Assembly (NCBI GenBank): GCA_030490835.1
Contig: CM059972.1
Span: forward strand, 55,967,563 to 56,031,562
Direction: 5' to 3'
Length of the DNA stretch: 64,000 bases
DNA from: Annona cherimola
Taxonomy: Eukaryota; Streptophyta; Magnoliopsida; Magnoliales; Annonaceae
Shown: positions 24,515 to 36,781 of the stretch, one piece after another
Numbering within the stretch: the first letter of the stretch is position 1
How the letters are laid out: each line of letters begins with the position of its first letter
The notes under the pieces: model-generated
Database searches by the model: none
What the model saw: only the letters and a program-made list of their open reading frames with translations
Told to the model about the DNA's origin: nothing
Position numbers and translations under genes: made by a program

Positions 24515-26755
24515 GGATTGCTTATTTAAAGGAGAACAAACCCTAAACTATCTTTACACCTTCTGTTGAAACCTACAAGGCATAACCCTAATATATTCTT
24601 AATCAAATATTCTCATGAGATTAAGTCAATTAGGATTCAGTAAGTTTTATAGCCTTTCATGGAATTTCTCAAGGTCATCATACCTATTTATATGGTCTGA
24701 AATTTTTAAGTTTAACATCTTTATTATCGTATATTAGACTTCCATCTTCCGAGTCCATCACCTAATATATGGAAATCATTGCCAAATTATAGACCTTCAT
24801 ACCAAGTAAGCATTAAATTACAAGATATTAAATAAACACAAAATACCTTAAATATTCAAATCACAATATCCGTTAAATTAGACACATGCTACATCCTAAA
24901 CCTTAGATAATGGGTTTAGTCTAGCATGTTTATCATAAAAATCAAACATAAAGTAATATTGTATACAATATTCATCATAAACAAGATAATTAAAATTAAA
25001 AGTAGGACAAAAAGAAAAAGCTTATTGATCAGTAGCCCCGATAGTGTCTCGACCATCCAAAGTAACTTGTTGCCTAGCTTCTCGCCTTGTGCTCTTCACT
25101 TCTTTCGCTCCCAGACCTAACCCGAGCTCCAAGGATGTTGTAAGATGCCTTGGAATATTCCCAAGAAGTGTTTGTATAGAGATCTCACAACCACTTGTGC
25201 ACAGAGTCTGAATTACTCATTATTTTGCATAACCAGGGAACTGTGAGGACCTCTTGAGTGATCAGTTTGCTCCAAAAATTATCTTTTAAAACAAAATTGT
25301 TTTTAGGTTATAGGTGAAACACATTTAACCTATTTTGATAATTGTTTTGTCTCCTTTTAATTCTTCAAAATCATCAAATGGAGTAGATCCTAGTCATCAT
25401 ATTTTAACTCTCTAAGAATTGCACAAGTTTTGCTCCAATTTTGCATGAATTTATATATACCAATCAATTGTGAGTGTCTTATGGTAAATAAAGATAATCA
25501 ATTAAAATCTAATTCAAATAATCTTAAATGCTCAAATTCTCAATAATTTTTATCCAAAATAAATAATATAAATCTGACTTAATAAATACCCCCACACTTG
25601 AACCTTTGCTTTCTTTAAGCAAATTAAAAAGTTAGATCATAGAATTTCAGTAATTGGTCTTTCAAAAACTTTGAGCAAAAAGTGAGTATAAATAAAAAAT
25701 CGGTGTGAATATTAAATCAAAAACTTTAAAACATAGCACTTGTCAAAATCTCAAATCAAAAATCCATTTTCACTCGACTAACACTATAGACAATGTTATC
25801 TTTTCTGCTTTCGATCATTAAGAATTCAAAAACTCCTATAATACAAACTCCTATTTTTTAGATATCCTCCCCTTGTAATCTAGTTGTTCAATACATACAT
25901 CTAATTATTTAATTAATGGTAGTGGCACAGAAAATAACCTCACATACATCTCATCCACCAACTCCCTGACTAGATCATAGAATCATAAGGACTTTAGTTG
26001 GATAACAGTTAAGTTCATAGCAAGATTGAACCGTCTATAACTTTTTTTTGAGTCTTATATGCTAAAAAAAAATAAAATTACCCCCACATTTAGTGCTTTT
26101 ATTTTCTTTCAAGCTTGTTCTTACCCTTGGTTTAGCAATTTTTTTAATTTTGTTATTTTTTCAAACCAAATCTAACAATAACTCTCTTTAAGATATTTCA
26201 ATTTATATAGGGAATTTTTTCTTTTATTTCATTTTTCTAATTTTTTTGCACAAGCCATATGGTTGACTCAATTTCTATTATGCTTTTTAGCTCAAAATTC
26301 AGATTTGAATTTGATTTAATCCAATAAGTGGGAATTAAATATCAGAAAGAAATTTCAAGCCTAAAGAGGTGAACAACAGTAATTCTTTTAGAAATAGGCT
26401 CATCATAAAAAGTAATCATATTCCATAAATAAGTTCAATGAGTATTAACTTTGGAAATACTTTAACCAAAATGAGATTTTCATGCATATGCGAAACACTA
26501 CCTCATTTAATTCATCAATTGTGTATATTAGAAATAATTTTAGTAGATTAGAAAGAATTACTCTAAGCTTGACAGAAAGCAGAATTATTGCCTCAATACA
26601 TCAATTTTATCAAGAAACCAAGGATGAAAATATGGGTATTTTCAACAAATACATGTTCAAAAATAAATTCCACATCTCACTAGAGTTCAATCATTTGCCT
26701 AACTCTTAGTTTTAAATTTCAAGTGTGGTCTATTCAATGAATAACAGGAGTTCTA
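24515..26755 (-). other. Decayed non-coding retroelement sequence, Tat/Athila-like
   Basis: No gene seen. On the minus strand, AAAGCAAAGGTTCAAGTGTGGGGG (around 25590-25615, read in pieces) and AAATGTGGGGGTAATTTT (around 26080-26098) resemble the post-pol signature of Tat/Athila gypsy elements. Otherwise it is AT-rich with many short repeats. The family call is tentative. Confidence 0.35.
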
Positions 26756-28231
26756 TGGTGCCTCAGCTCGAGCATCACAACCTTACTCTAAGATCTATCG
26801 ATTGGTAAGCGTGATCAGGATTGTCGCCCTGTCACTTGGCGAGCTCTTTGGATATTTATCCATTTTATCTTAACTCCTTAGGAGTTTATATCATTTTATA
26901 TATTCTATTTGAAATATACACATATGATCTCATAATTTTCCATACTAAACCATTTCATGATAAATCATTCTTAACAATTGACTATAATTTTTTTTTCGTT
27001 ATTTATAGTCATAATCATCACATAGTCATAAGCATAACAAAATCCTTATATAACATTCAGACATTAATAATGTCATTAACATATAACCATACATATCACA
27101 GAGTTCTATCACAAGAACTTGTAGAAAATTTTTTTTTCCTTCAATCTCCACCTATGCTCCTTGCATGGTTCTCCCCTTCACCTATCTTTAGGAGTTGGAA
27201 AATAAAACTGTGAGTCGAAACTCAATAAGCAAGTTATAAGGTTTCCAGGCAATTCATTTTCAAGGCAAATTATATAGATGCATTTCTCTCCATTCGATTG
27301 AAGTCACTTAGCAATTGATCAACTACCAATGGAGTAGAAACCTTTTCATAAACCATTCATGGAAAGCCACTTTATACCCTCTCGAGGATATATCTTAAAA
27401 TATGCTTCTCATACCCATTTAGAGTATTATAAACAATGCAATGCATCATTTAAAATCATGACATTCCTTTGGATAGAAGCTAGCTAGCAACCATCCAGTT
27501 TCGTCCTCTCTCTCCCATTCTAGGGAGGCGCCGCTGGGCCTCGGCCGCACCAAAGGGGGACATTCTTTCCGCTTACACCTTTGAGGTGGACCTCATGCTT
27601 GTGTGCACATGCTCTCTTTCATAAACATGAACTTTGACATGCTAGCATGATTTTTCATTCATAAATCATGAACTCATCATTTAACACAAGTACTTGAAAG
27701 CAGTAAGTAATTCATTTATTTCAATAGAAATAACATTTCAATATTCATTTAGACAAGGAATGACCATCCTTAAACAACTTAGAAAGAATTGAAATCATTC
27801 ATTTGCGAACTCATTTAAACAGTTAGGACATCATTGATAAGCATTTTATCACATTCGATAAAACAAACCATTTTAGAAAACTACTTGCTTACCTTGCTCA
27901 CTTAGCTTTCCGCCTCGTTAACCTCTTTGTCTTTGCCTATACATAAACCTAGCATTGCATTCAAAACAAGCCATTTTCTTGCATACACTTAGTTTTCCAA
28001 TCTCATAATCCATATAATTCATAATCAACTTAGATTTTCAAGTCGATCATACATATATGACAGACACTTGTGCATCATATAATTCATTCCATATTGTGTT
28101 TTAATCCCATATTTAAGGCAAACACATAGCATACATTTATATCTCAACATATGGGAATTTATATTTCCCATTAAACATTTTTCATGCATTTTCTATTTTT
28201 CCTACGTCAATGCTTATTCTAAGCATATAAG
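26756..28231 (-). mobile_element. Long gypsy LTR L0, left piece
   Basis: The plus strand begins TGGTGCCTCAGCTCGAGCATCACAACC, the reverse of the family's 3' LTR end, so L0 is minus-oriented. Motifs follow in the usual order: GATCAGGATTGTCGCCCTGTCAC, ATTGATCAACTACC, GGCGCCGCTGGGCCT. It is cut by G1, whose TSD is at 28227-28231, and resumes at 47325. Confidence 0.75.
28227..28231. repeat. Target-site duplication ATAAG, left of G1
   Basis: Repeated exactly at 47320-47324. It defines G1 and shows that the two L0 pieces were once joined. Confidence 0.92.
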
Positions 28232-30819
28232 TGCAACGCCCCAGCCCGAGCGTCACAACCTTACCTCAGGATCTATTGACTGGTAAACGTGATCAGGATT
28301 GTTGCCTTGTCACACGGTAGATTTTAATGGATATTTATCCAATTAAATGAATTCTCGTAGGAGTTTATTTCTTTATATTTCTCACCTCATGCATCTCTAA
28401 GTCATTTCCATCCGATAAAGTCATAACTAGACATGTTTTTCATAATATATTTCAAACCATCTCGTAAATCAGATGTCATTGCATATATCATCCATAGATG
28501 TCAACATAAAACATCAAAGTAATTTTACAACCATCTAACATAAGTTTTTCACAAACATGAAACTTATAATGTTTTTCCATTCCTTCAATGGTCAGCTCTT
28601 GCTCCTTTGCCAGGTCTCTTCTTTCACCTGTCTATGGGTTTGGAAAATGAAAATGTGAGTTGAAACTCAATAATCAAGCTTATATTTTATAGGCAATTCA
28701 TTTTGAAGGCAACATTATTTAAAAATATTTCTCTCCATTCGGTAGGAGACACTTAGCAAGTGATCAACTACCTATAGAGCAGAAACTTTTCAATAAAACT
28801 TTCAGAAACTTTTCATAAGTTTTGGATATGCAAATTCATTATTTCCATTCATGACATTATCCTTCATGTGATGGTACGCTAGCACGGGGAACATTCTTTC
28901 ATATCATGTTCCTTTCCATCCTTGGCGCCGGACCTACTGACTTGGCAACGTCAAGGGGGAATCCATGTCCACTTACTACCTCGACTAGCCTACTTGACTT
29001 CCATTCCATGCATGACTTTTAGTCACCCCGGCATTATATACCCCTTTACACATGGAACTTGTCATTCTCATGTAGAGAATTTTTTGCACCATCCCTTCTT
29101 TAAACATCATTTTAATGAAACATCGTATAAATTCATGTTTCATCACATTTCATGCATAATTGTAAAACAGTAAGCAATCATTTATTTTAATAGAAATAAA
29201 CATTTCAATAAGCATATAGATAAGGAATGATCATCCTTAAACAACTTGGAAAGCATTTAAAACAAAACTCATTTAGAAAGCTGCTTGCTTAGCTTTTCGT
29301 TTCGCTTACCCCTTTGCCTTTGCCTATACATATAAGAATGACATAGCATTCATATACTTTCTTTTACTTACATTCAACTCAGTTCTTCAACTCATTTTCA
29401 TTAGCATACATGATCCATTTGACTTTTCAAGTCGAATTGCACATATAGCACATTCTTGTGCATTACGTGGGCTTTTACCCATCATGTTAAATTCCACAAG
29501 TAAGGTAATCATGCAATCACTTAATAATCATTCAATAATCATCATTTAATGGCTCATTACCTTCCTTTTACCATTTTTCACTTATTTTCCAAAAATTTTA
29601 CACATTGGTGCTCATTTTAAGCACACGTTGTTGCCTTAAGCCTCATTAATTAATCCCAAAACTCGAGATTAACATCATGCATCTAAACAGAAATATATTC
29701 ATGAAATTTATCATATTTACATGCATTTTTACACAAAGTCCATTTACATAAATCATTTACCACTTATGCATGTTCATCCTTCAACACATACTCACTTCAC
29801 ATCACATATATGATGCATTTCATAAAATTTTCTAAGTCAGAAGGTTAGTTCATAATTCAGCAAGATTAAAATCCTTAATTAAAACTTTATTTAGGGTATT
29901 TTTATGGAATTTTAATCTACTAATCATAGGATTCCAAAACAGAAACTTTGGAACCCGTTTTTCACATGTTCAACGTGTCTTTTGACACTTAACCCTAAAC
30001 AGTTTTATAATTCTAAATTTTCGGAAATTAATCAAAATTTTCCTAATCCAAATCTAGGGTATTAACACATATTTATCATTCATAAATAAATTCATCTCAA
30101 AACAGCAACTTGTTTCCCCGTTTCGGGTCCCGTTTTCACCCCATTTGGACATCACTTCATAAAATTCATAAAATCAGATTTGGGGCTTATCTTCCCAAAT
30201 CCTTTTGGGAATCAATAGTAACCTAACCCTAGGGTAATTTACCCTACATAACTTCCATAAATAATGTAATCCCATTTCCATACCATTTTTAGCATAAAAA
30301 TGGAAAAATCGGGTCATATACGTCACTTTGGATTCTATTCTTTCTAAAATTCATATCTAAAGATTAAATCAACATATGTTATTCAATAAAACATGTTTCA
30401 TAACCTGAACAAAACATTAACCCAATACAGCAACTTTTCATTTAAATTTGGGTTTTATCAAGTTGAGTTTTCAACTCATAACCCACTCAAATCTTCATTT
30501 CCACCACACAAATCATTGAAATTCATTCATATAACTTAATACTCATTCCATATTTGATCAAAGGGTATATTGAAACATCATTTAAGAAGTCTTTAAGCAT
30601 CAAATTCATATTCAAAATCTTAGAGTTTAACACTTAAAATCAAAAGCTCAAAGCATCACGTCTACTTACTTGATTGATGAAAATCAAACCTAAAACACTT
30701 GAGCAATCTTTCTCTTCCTTTTTCTCTTTCTTTTTCCTTATTTTTTTCTTCTCTTTTCTTCCTCCTTGCTGGCCCTAGGGTGGGACGTGAGCTGCTTCCT
30801 TGGGGGAGAAGGGGTTTAG
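28232..30819 (-). repeat. G1 3' LTR, first piece
   Basis: Plus-strand start TGCAACGCCCC; aligns with 43321-45914 of the 5' LTR. It is cut at 30819 by copia B, just after GGGGTTTAG. Confidence 0.92.
30815..30819. repeat. Target-site duplication TTTAG, left of copia B
   Basis: Repeated exactly at 40614-40618. The uninterrupted 5' LTR of G1 reads GGGGTTTAAAC at the same point, confirming the insertion site. Confidence 0.93.
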
Positions 30820-31492
30820 TGTTGGTCCCGAGTTGATGGCTAAACCCAAGAGGGGAGGGGTGAATTGGGTTCTTTAAAAAATTCTTTGGTAAATTAAAAT
30901 CCTAACCCCTTGAAAGATTAATCCCCTTTTTGAAAGCAAATAGAGAGTAATAAGATAAAGCAGTAAAAGAAAGCAACAGACAAGATTTATAGTGGTTCGG
31001 GCAATCCTTCCCTACTCCACTCTTCCAAACTCACACTCCGTTGTGACTTGGGTTCCACTATGTATTCCTCGAATACACTTAGAGTCTCCGCTCTCTTATA
31101 GATTCAAGCTCTAGGGGGCATATACAACTTAGAGCCTATGCTCTCTTCTAGATTCTAGCTCTAGGGGGCATAAACAACACACTGCACAAGTAGGTGATGA
31201 GTCACACTCCAATCATACTACTTTGCATACACTTGATCTTAGCTCCTCAAACTAAATCAAGTTCAATACAAACAAAGAAATAATAAAAGAAGTCTACACT
31301 TTACAGATGTGTAGAAACAATTTGGCGCAGAGAAGAACTTGTAATATAGGCTTTGAAGATTCAGAGATTGAGTTCTAGCAGTTTTGAAGCAGAGTTCTTC
31401 TTCTTGGAATGGTTTGATCTCTTTGAAGCTCTTGGATATAGGAGTTAAGCACACTTAATGTTTCTCAGCATCTTCCCTCGTCCACAATAACT

Positions 31493-31502
31493 CCATTTTA
31501 TA
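31493..31502 (-). promoter_or_regulatory. TATA box of copia B 3' LTR
   Basis: The minus strand reads TATAAAATGG, at the same place in the CCACAAT/ATTGTGG inverted repeat as in A. The 5' LTR copy (39435-39443) has TATAAAAGG. Confidence 0.6.
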
Positions 31503-31578
31503 ATTGTGGAGGAAATTCGAACGTTAGAAGGTGGTTGGCGTGCATTAAATGCGCCAACGTTCAAATAATATCCGACCG

Positions 31579-31850
31579 TTGCGACCCAAGTCGCATGTGG
31601 AGTCGACTTCGGATGCGACTTCGCCCAAGTCCCAGATGGAGTCGACTTCGGGTGCGACTTCGCTTCTCCGTCGCAACTTCAAGTTCCAGGTCGGGTCGAC
31701 TTGGGTATCGACTTGACCCAAGTCGCAAGTGGAGTCGACTTCGGGTGCGACTTCACCTCTTCAAGTTCCGAGTCTTGAGTCTTGGGTCGACTTGGCTTTA
31801 GACTTCAACTCAAGTCGATCATGGAGTCGACTTGGGTTGCGACTTGACTC
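31579..31850. repeat. 39-bp GTCGAC hairpin repeat, block 1 (3' LTR B)
   Basis: Same unit as in A. More GTCGAC cores are intact here than in A's block 1. Confidence 0.85.
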
Positions 31851-32223
31851 GATCTTTGCTAAAAATTCTTTGATCTTCATTTGATCTTCCTCTATCTTGC
31901 TTGGCTTTCTTCCTTTGAATCATTTTCATTATGGATGATTCCTCATACTTGTAGATCTTGTTAATCTTGAAGTCCTTGTTTTTGGTTTATCTTGGATAGG
32001 CTTAAACCTCATGAATCTTTGGAGAGTTTGATTCTTGTAGGACAGATTCATGTACCTTGCTTTGCTTTGGAGTCATTTGATCTTTAGGACTTGATAGACT
32101 TGATTTGATCTTGAACATGTATTCTTACTTTGAGAATAGTCTTTGCTCCTTGATTTGGATCTTGATAAAGTTCAAGTAGGTTCTTGGAATGGGCTTGGAA
32201 CTGCATTTTGAAGTCTGAACTTC

Positions 32224-32553
32224 TCAAGTCGAGGATTGAGTCGACCTTGTCTGCGACTTCACCCAAGTCGCACCTGGAGTCGACTTGGCCTGCGACTTGG
32301 GCAGCTTTGTGCCCCAAAATCAGGTCTGGACAGTTTTTCTCGACTGAAGTCGATAGTGAGGTCGACTTCGTGTGCGACTTGGCTTCCCAAGTCGCAAGTG
32401 GAGTCGACTTAGCCTACGACTTCACCTGCTACTCTTCCATTTCTGATTTTTCCTTTGAGGTTCAAAGTCAAGTCAATAGTGGAGTCGACTTTGGGATCGA
32501 CTTCACCCTAAGTCGAAGTCCAAGTCGACTTGGGGATCGACTTGGCTATTTCA
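32224..32553. repeat. 39-bp GTCGAC hairpin repeat, block 2 (3' LTR B)
   Basis: Degenerate units with AAGTCGCA/TGCGACTT arms and GTCGACTTGG variants. Confidence 0.8.
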
Positions 32554-32673
32554 GTTCCTTAAATCATTGAGCAAACTCATTAGTACTCTTTAATATACTC
32601 AAATTAGCCTTTGTTAATCATCAAAACTTAAGCTTTGGTCAATTTTGTTTTGTTTTAAACATTGTTTCTAACA

Positions 32674-32689
32674 ATCTCCCCCTTTTTGA
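32674..32689 (-). promoter_or_regulatory. Polypurine tract of copia B
   Basis: The minus strand reads AAAAAGGGGGAGAT directly against the LTR, as in A and C. A second copy of the core is at 32978-32990. Confidence 0.85.
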
Positions 32690-33155
32690 TGATTGACAAA
32701 ACTAAATTGAGCTTGTTCCTTTTAAGATAATTGCATTTCAAAAACAGAACATAACTGTCATAGCTTTCAACAAAATATGACTTTCAAACATTCAGAACAT
32801 ATCTTTTCAATCATTTATATCACACATATCAATCATAAACACATATTTGAGCATAAAAGAGTTTCATATATCATTCATGTTTTCAGTTTACAATGTAAAG
32901 CAAAAATGAAAATGAAACTCCTAAATACAAACTACCTGACCCAAAACTCAAAAATTCTACTCAATTCCTATTCTATCTCCCCCTTTTTGTCAATCTATTA
33001 AAAATTTGTCAATTTGCAAAGACTTTGTGAATTGAAATTGAGAGATGGGGCATGAAAGAGGTTTGATGGGACGGTTATGGGCTGATGAATAGAAGGAGGA
33101 AACGGGTGCGGGAGACAGCTCGCAATGAACTGAACCCGATTTGAAGGGATCAAGT
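32690..33155 (-). other. 3' non-coding region of copia B
   Basis: AT-rich, no gene, between the extra ORF and the polypurine tract. It holds the second CTCCCCCTTTTTGTCAATCTAT motif at 32978-32999. Confidence 0.6.
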
Positions 33156-34592
33156 TCAGGCATGGGTCGCTTCTTGTGACAGCCTGAGGCAGTGGTATCG
33201 AATGGTACGCATTTCCCGATCGATTCGATCGTGTCGGGAATGCATATCATTGATAGCATTCAAGACCTCAGTCACAAGACTAGTCATCCTATCCTCTTGA
33301 TGACCCATTTCTTCCCGAAGAGCCGAAATCTCTTCTTTAATGCTCTGAAGCGTGGCCTCTTGAGATGATGTAGGAGGCGCTCGTTCAGGTGCAGCAGATC
33401 CTTGAGGTGAGTAGGATCCGTGCGTCGCGGGAGATGCAGGCTCCGCTTGAGCAGGCGGTGCTTCGGGAGGTTGCTCCCCCTCAGCCTGTGCGTGGTCCTC
33501 TTGCTCTCGGGCTGGCTCGCCTAGCTTTTCCCGTATTCTGTCTTCTCTGAATTGCTCCAGGTTTATCTTCATGCGTTGGAGCAGTGCCTTGTTAATGGCA
33601 TTCGTCGTTTTGGGAACTTCAAATGGTTCCCCGTCGATGTCTACCTCAAACCGTTCTAGAATCCTAGTGATCCAGGGTCCGTAAGGTAGTACGCCTCTCG
33701 GATTGTCTTTCTGGCACGCCAAGGCTTCTAGAAATAGCCTGGGAAGGCTTATCTTAACTTTATTGATTAACTTCCACAGGATCATGGCTTCTTGTGGATT
33801 CAATTGATTTCTCCCGCCCCCTTTTGGATAGATACAGTGGGCGATTAGCAGACGGAGGACTCTGAGCCTAGGAGAAAGATCCATGTAATGCAAAAACTTT
33901 GTGCCTGCATGGTACTTGTTGCTCTTTGTCAGCTCGTTGTAGATTTTGTCCATTGTCAGGTCTTTAGGAAGTCGTTCTTCTTCATAGGGTACTTGAAGAA
34001 TGCTCCCGATTCTCCTTAAGGCTTCATTTTGATTTGGGTTATTTAGAGAACCCAGATACATCTCGCTTCCTTTGACATAGGCTGGGAACTTGGTATCATC
34101 CCATAAATAGTAGAAGAGTCTAGTGAGATCGGGATAGATCCTTTCGTCAGACTTTAACAGTTTTGTCCAACCTTGGAAGTCAAGCAACTCTTCTATATCA
34201 AACTCGTAGTCGCTGAGAAATTTGAAATCGATGATTTTGGGAATGAATACCTTTCTCTCATAAAAATATTTGTAGAAGCGACTGTGTTGCTGCTCAGACT
34301 TGAAGTAGGTCGTGGGCATTTTCAAGACTTGCCCCTTTTTGATCGGGATTCTTGAGGAGGTTGAGCTTTGAGGTTGACTTTCCGACCTCGGAGCTCGATC
34401 AGACGATTGAGTAGTGGTTTGAAATCGAACCCGTCTACCCATTGATGTCGATGGTTCCTCCCTTGCTCTCTTAGCGGGTGTCCTTTGTTTTCTAGGAACT
34501 TCCTCTTCTGTGTTGGATTGGGAAGGTCTGGGCACTGGTCTTTGGACTGGCTTTTTGACTGCTAGCTTTGGGAGTCTAGCTTTTGGTGCTAT
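33156..34592 (-). CDS. Extra ORF in copia B, putative plant transposon protein type
   Basis: Function unknown. The frame is open for 459 codons (34535-33156) and runs in frame up to at least 34592, where an ATA followed by codons for APKARLPK looks like a lost ATG (one G-to-A change). The first in-frame ATG left is at 34442. Basic, Ser/Pro-rich residues 1-60 precede a conserved-looking core of about residues 65-310 (DYEFDIEELLDFQGW, FYYLWDD, YHAGTKFLHYMDLSPRLRVLRLLIAHC, LPYGPWITRILERF). I recognise this as the plant-specific 'putative plant transposon protein' type. A Pro/Ala/Glu-rich linker and a C-terminal heptad-like helix (SIKEEISALREEMGHQEDRM) follow. It lies downstream of pol on the sense strand, where some SIRE-group copia elements carry an env-like ORF. 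No transposase catalytic motif is visible. Confidence 0.7.
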   Translation of the reverse strand: MAPKARLPKLAVKKPVQRPVPRPSQSNTEEEVPRKQRTPAKRAREEPSTSMGRRVRFQTTTQSSDRAPRSESQPQSSTSSRIPIKKGQVLKMPTTYFKSEQQHSRFYKYFYERKVFIPKIIDFKFLSDYEFDIEELLDFQGWTKLLKSDERIYPDLTRLFYYLWDDTKFPAYVKGSEMYLGSLNNPNQNEALRRIGSILQVPYEEERLPKDLTMDKIYNELTKSNKYHAGTKFLHYMDLSPRLRVLRLLIAHCIYPKGGGRNQLNPQEAMILWKLINKVKISLPRLFLEALACQKDNPRGVLPYGPWITRILERFEVDIDGEPFEVPKTTNAINKALLQRMKINLEQFREDRIREKLGEPAREQEDHAQAEGEQPPEAPPAQAEPASPATHGSYSPQGSAAPERAPPTSSQEATLQSIKEEISALREEMGHQEDRMTSLVTEVLNAINDMHSRHDRIDREMRTIRYHCLRLSQEATHA

Positions 34593-34616
34593 GTTGATTT
34601 GGGAGTTAGAAACTGA

Positions 34617-34735
34617 GGGAGAAAGGAATGGAAAATGAGAGAGAGAGCTGGTAGAGAGAGCTGAGAGAGTTTAGAGAGAGAACAGAGATAGAGAGTGGGC
34701 TTGTGAGAGCGCAGAGAGAGAGAGGAGAAGAACTG
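34617..34735 (-). repeat. CT-rich (GA on plus) tract before the extra ORF
   Basis: GAGAGA-rich on plus, so the minus-strand ORF is preceded by a pyrimidine-rich stretch like many plant 5' leaders. This hints that the ORF may once have had its own transcription unit; that is inference. Confidence 0.6.
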
Positions 34736-34852
34736 CTGGAAATGGGAGAAGAATCGCCGGAAGAAGGGAAGGTTGCTGGCGGGAAAATGGAGAAGAAAAG
34801 AGAAAAAGAGAAGAAAAGGGGAAGAGACGAGGAAGTCGGACGGTCGCGCGCG

Positions 34853-35008
34853 CGGAGTCGACTTTGCCCTAGGCGAAGTCGACTTCAGTCCCTCGGAGTC
34901 GACTTCGCCCTAGTGCGGAGTCGACTTCGACCCTGTGGAATCGACTTCGCTGTTGAAGCGGAGTCGACTTCACTTTCCCAAGTCGACTTGGCGGAGTCGA
35001 CTTGACCC
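34853..35008. repeat. GTCGAC repeat array outside the LTR
   Basis: About nine GAGTCGACTT units in 156 bp between the pol end and the extra ORF, with spacing of about 15-25 bp, preceded by a CGCGCGCGCG run. The core matches the LTR arrays but the spacing is shorter. Confidence 0.8.
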
Positions 35009-35052
35009 ATCAATTTGACTTTTTCAAATTTTAGTTTCTTGTTTGATATTTC

Positions 35053-35317
35053 CTAATTTAGCTCTATCATCCCCATATCATTCCTAATTTTATAAAATGA
35101 TTCCTTGGCTAGTGGTTTGGTAAATATATCAGCAATTTGGTCTTCTGTTTTCACATATTCCAAACAAATGTCATGGTTTTCAACATATTCTCTAATGAAA
35201 TGGTGTCTTACATCAATATGCTTAGTTCTTGAATGCAGTACAGGATTCTTAGTCAGACAAATTGCACTTGTATTATCACATCTAATAGGAATATCAAAGT
35301 AATCAATACCATAATCT
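35053..35317 (-). pseudogene. Copia B RNase H C-terminus
   Basis: The C-terminal ~88 codons of pol. Motifs such as CDNTSAICLTKNPVLHSRTK and ADIFTKPLAKESFYKI are readable, ending at a natural TAG at 35053. It is truncated upstream by the start of LTR C at 35318; the rest of B's RT and integrase is absent. Sequence differs from the C-type copy at 37229-37760, so it is a separate lineage. Confidence 0.85.
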
Positions 35318-35947
35318 TGTTGGGTCCCGAATAGATGGCAAAACCCAAGAGGGGAGGGGTGAATTGGGTTCTTAAAAATTTCTTTGGTAACTTAAAAACT
35401 TAACCCCTTGTAGAATTAATCCCCTTGAATGAAGAAACTGAATGGAAAGCAAAGTAATAAAGAGAGCAGAAATAAAAGTAAGTAGACAAGGATTTTATAG
35501 TGGTTCGGGCAACCTCCCTACTCCACTCTTCCAAGCTCACACTCCTTGTGACTTGGGTTCCACTATTGTATTCCGCGAATACAACTAGAGCCTCTTGCTC
35601 TCTTCTAGATTCTAGCTCTAGGGGGCATCAACAACTAGCACAAGTAGGTGATGAGTCACACTCCAATCACACACTACTTTGCTATCACTTGATCTTAGCT
35701 ACCCAAGCTAAATCAAGTTCAATACAAACAAATAATCAATGAAAGAAATCTACACTTTACAGATGTGTAGAAGCAGTTTGGCGCAGAGAAGAACTTGTGG
35801 TAGGCTTTGAAGAATCTGAAGTGAAGCTCTTGCAGTTTTGAAGTGTAGTTCTTCCTCTCTTGATTGACTTGATCACTTTAATGCTCTTGTAGATAGGAGT
35901 TATGCTCACTTAATGTTTTCCAACTACTTCCCTCGTCCACCATGAAT

Positions 35948-35957
35948 GCTATTTATA
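35948..35957 (-). promoter_or_regulatory. TATA box of LTR C
   Basis: The minus strand reads TATAAATAGC, at the LTR offset matching the TATA boxes of A and B. Confidence 0.55.
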
Positions 35958-36033
35958 ATTTTGGAGGGAATCCGAACGTTAGAAGGTAGGTGGCGCGCAT
36001 TTAATGCGCCAACGTTCGAATTAATTCCGACCG

Positions 36034-36218
36034 TTGCGACCCAAGTCGCAGGTGGAGTCGACTTCGGATGCGACTTCGCCCAAGTCGCAGATGGAGTCGA
36101 CTTCGGGTGCGACTTCGCTTCTCCGTCGCAACTTCAAGTTCCAGTCAGGGTCGACTTGGGTTCACGACTTGACCCAAGTCGCAGGTGGAGTCGACTTCGT
36201 GTGCGACTTCACCTCGTC
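36034..36218. repeat. 39-bp GTCGAC hairpin repeat, block 1 (LTR C)
   Basis: Cleanest copies of the unit in the window; two successive 39-bp units at about 36040-36117 are almost identical. Confidence 0.88.
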
Positions 36219-36494
36219 AGTTGATTTTCTGAACTTGAATAATTTCGAGATGCTTTGTTACTTCATGCCTTTGCTTCTTTTGTATTTTTCATGTCTTGAA
36301 TCATTGAGTCTTGCTTTCATTAGCTCCATGATCTCCAAACCTTTGACTTGATAGACTTGATTTGATCTTGAACACCTTGAAACTTTTTGTCTTGGACTTG
36401 AGAGGTTTTGAGTTGATTTTTGAAATCATTTAATCTTGAAACTACATCTTTGATCTTTGAAAGAAGCTTGAATCAGTATCTTTGAATCTCCAAA

Positions 36495-36781
36495 ACCTCA
36501 AGTCGCACTTCGGGGTCGACTTCGTTCGCGACTTCACCCAAGTCGCAACTGGAGTCGACTTCACTTGCGACTTCGATATTCTGCTGCTCCGAAATTCAAC
36601 TCTGGAAGGATTTGCTCGACTGAAGTCGATGGTGAGGTCGACTTCGTTTGCGACTTGGCTACCCAAGTCGCAGGTGGAGTCGACTTGGCCTGCGACTTCA
36701 CCTTCCCTTCTTCCGTTTTCAACTATGGACAGTTCTGCATGTTTGAAGTCGATCTTGGAGTCGACTTGGGGAACGACTTGG
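36495..36781. repeat. 39-bp GTCGAC hairpin repeat, block 2 (LTR C)
   Basis: Same arrangement as block 2 in A. Spurious frames on both strands cross it. Confidence 0.8.

Larger units (their letters stand above)
30820..32673 (-). repeat. 3' LTR of copia B
   Basis: 1854 bp, TGTTGGTCCC...TTTCTAACA. Compared with A's LTR, it shares the 655-790-type conserved stretch and both GTCGAC blocks but differs in the U3 end. A partial internal duplication (CTCTAGGGGGCAT...ACAAC) is at 31108-31170. Confidence 0.93.

Noticed and set aside
26821..27213. 130-codon plus-strand frame
   Set aside because: Lies antisense inside LTR L0, low-complexity hydrophobic, no counterpart kept open in the sibling LTRs.
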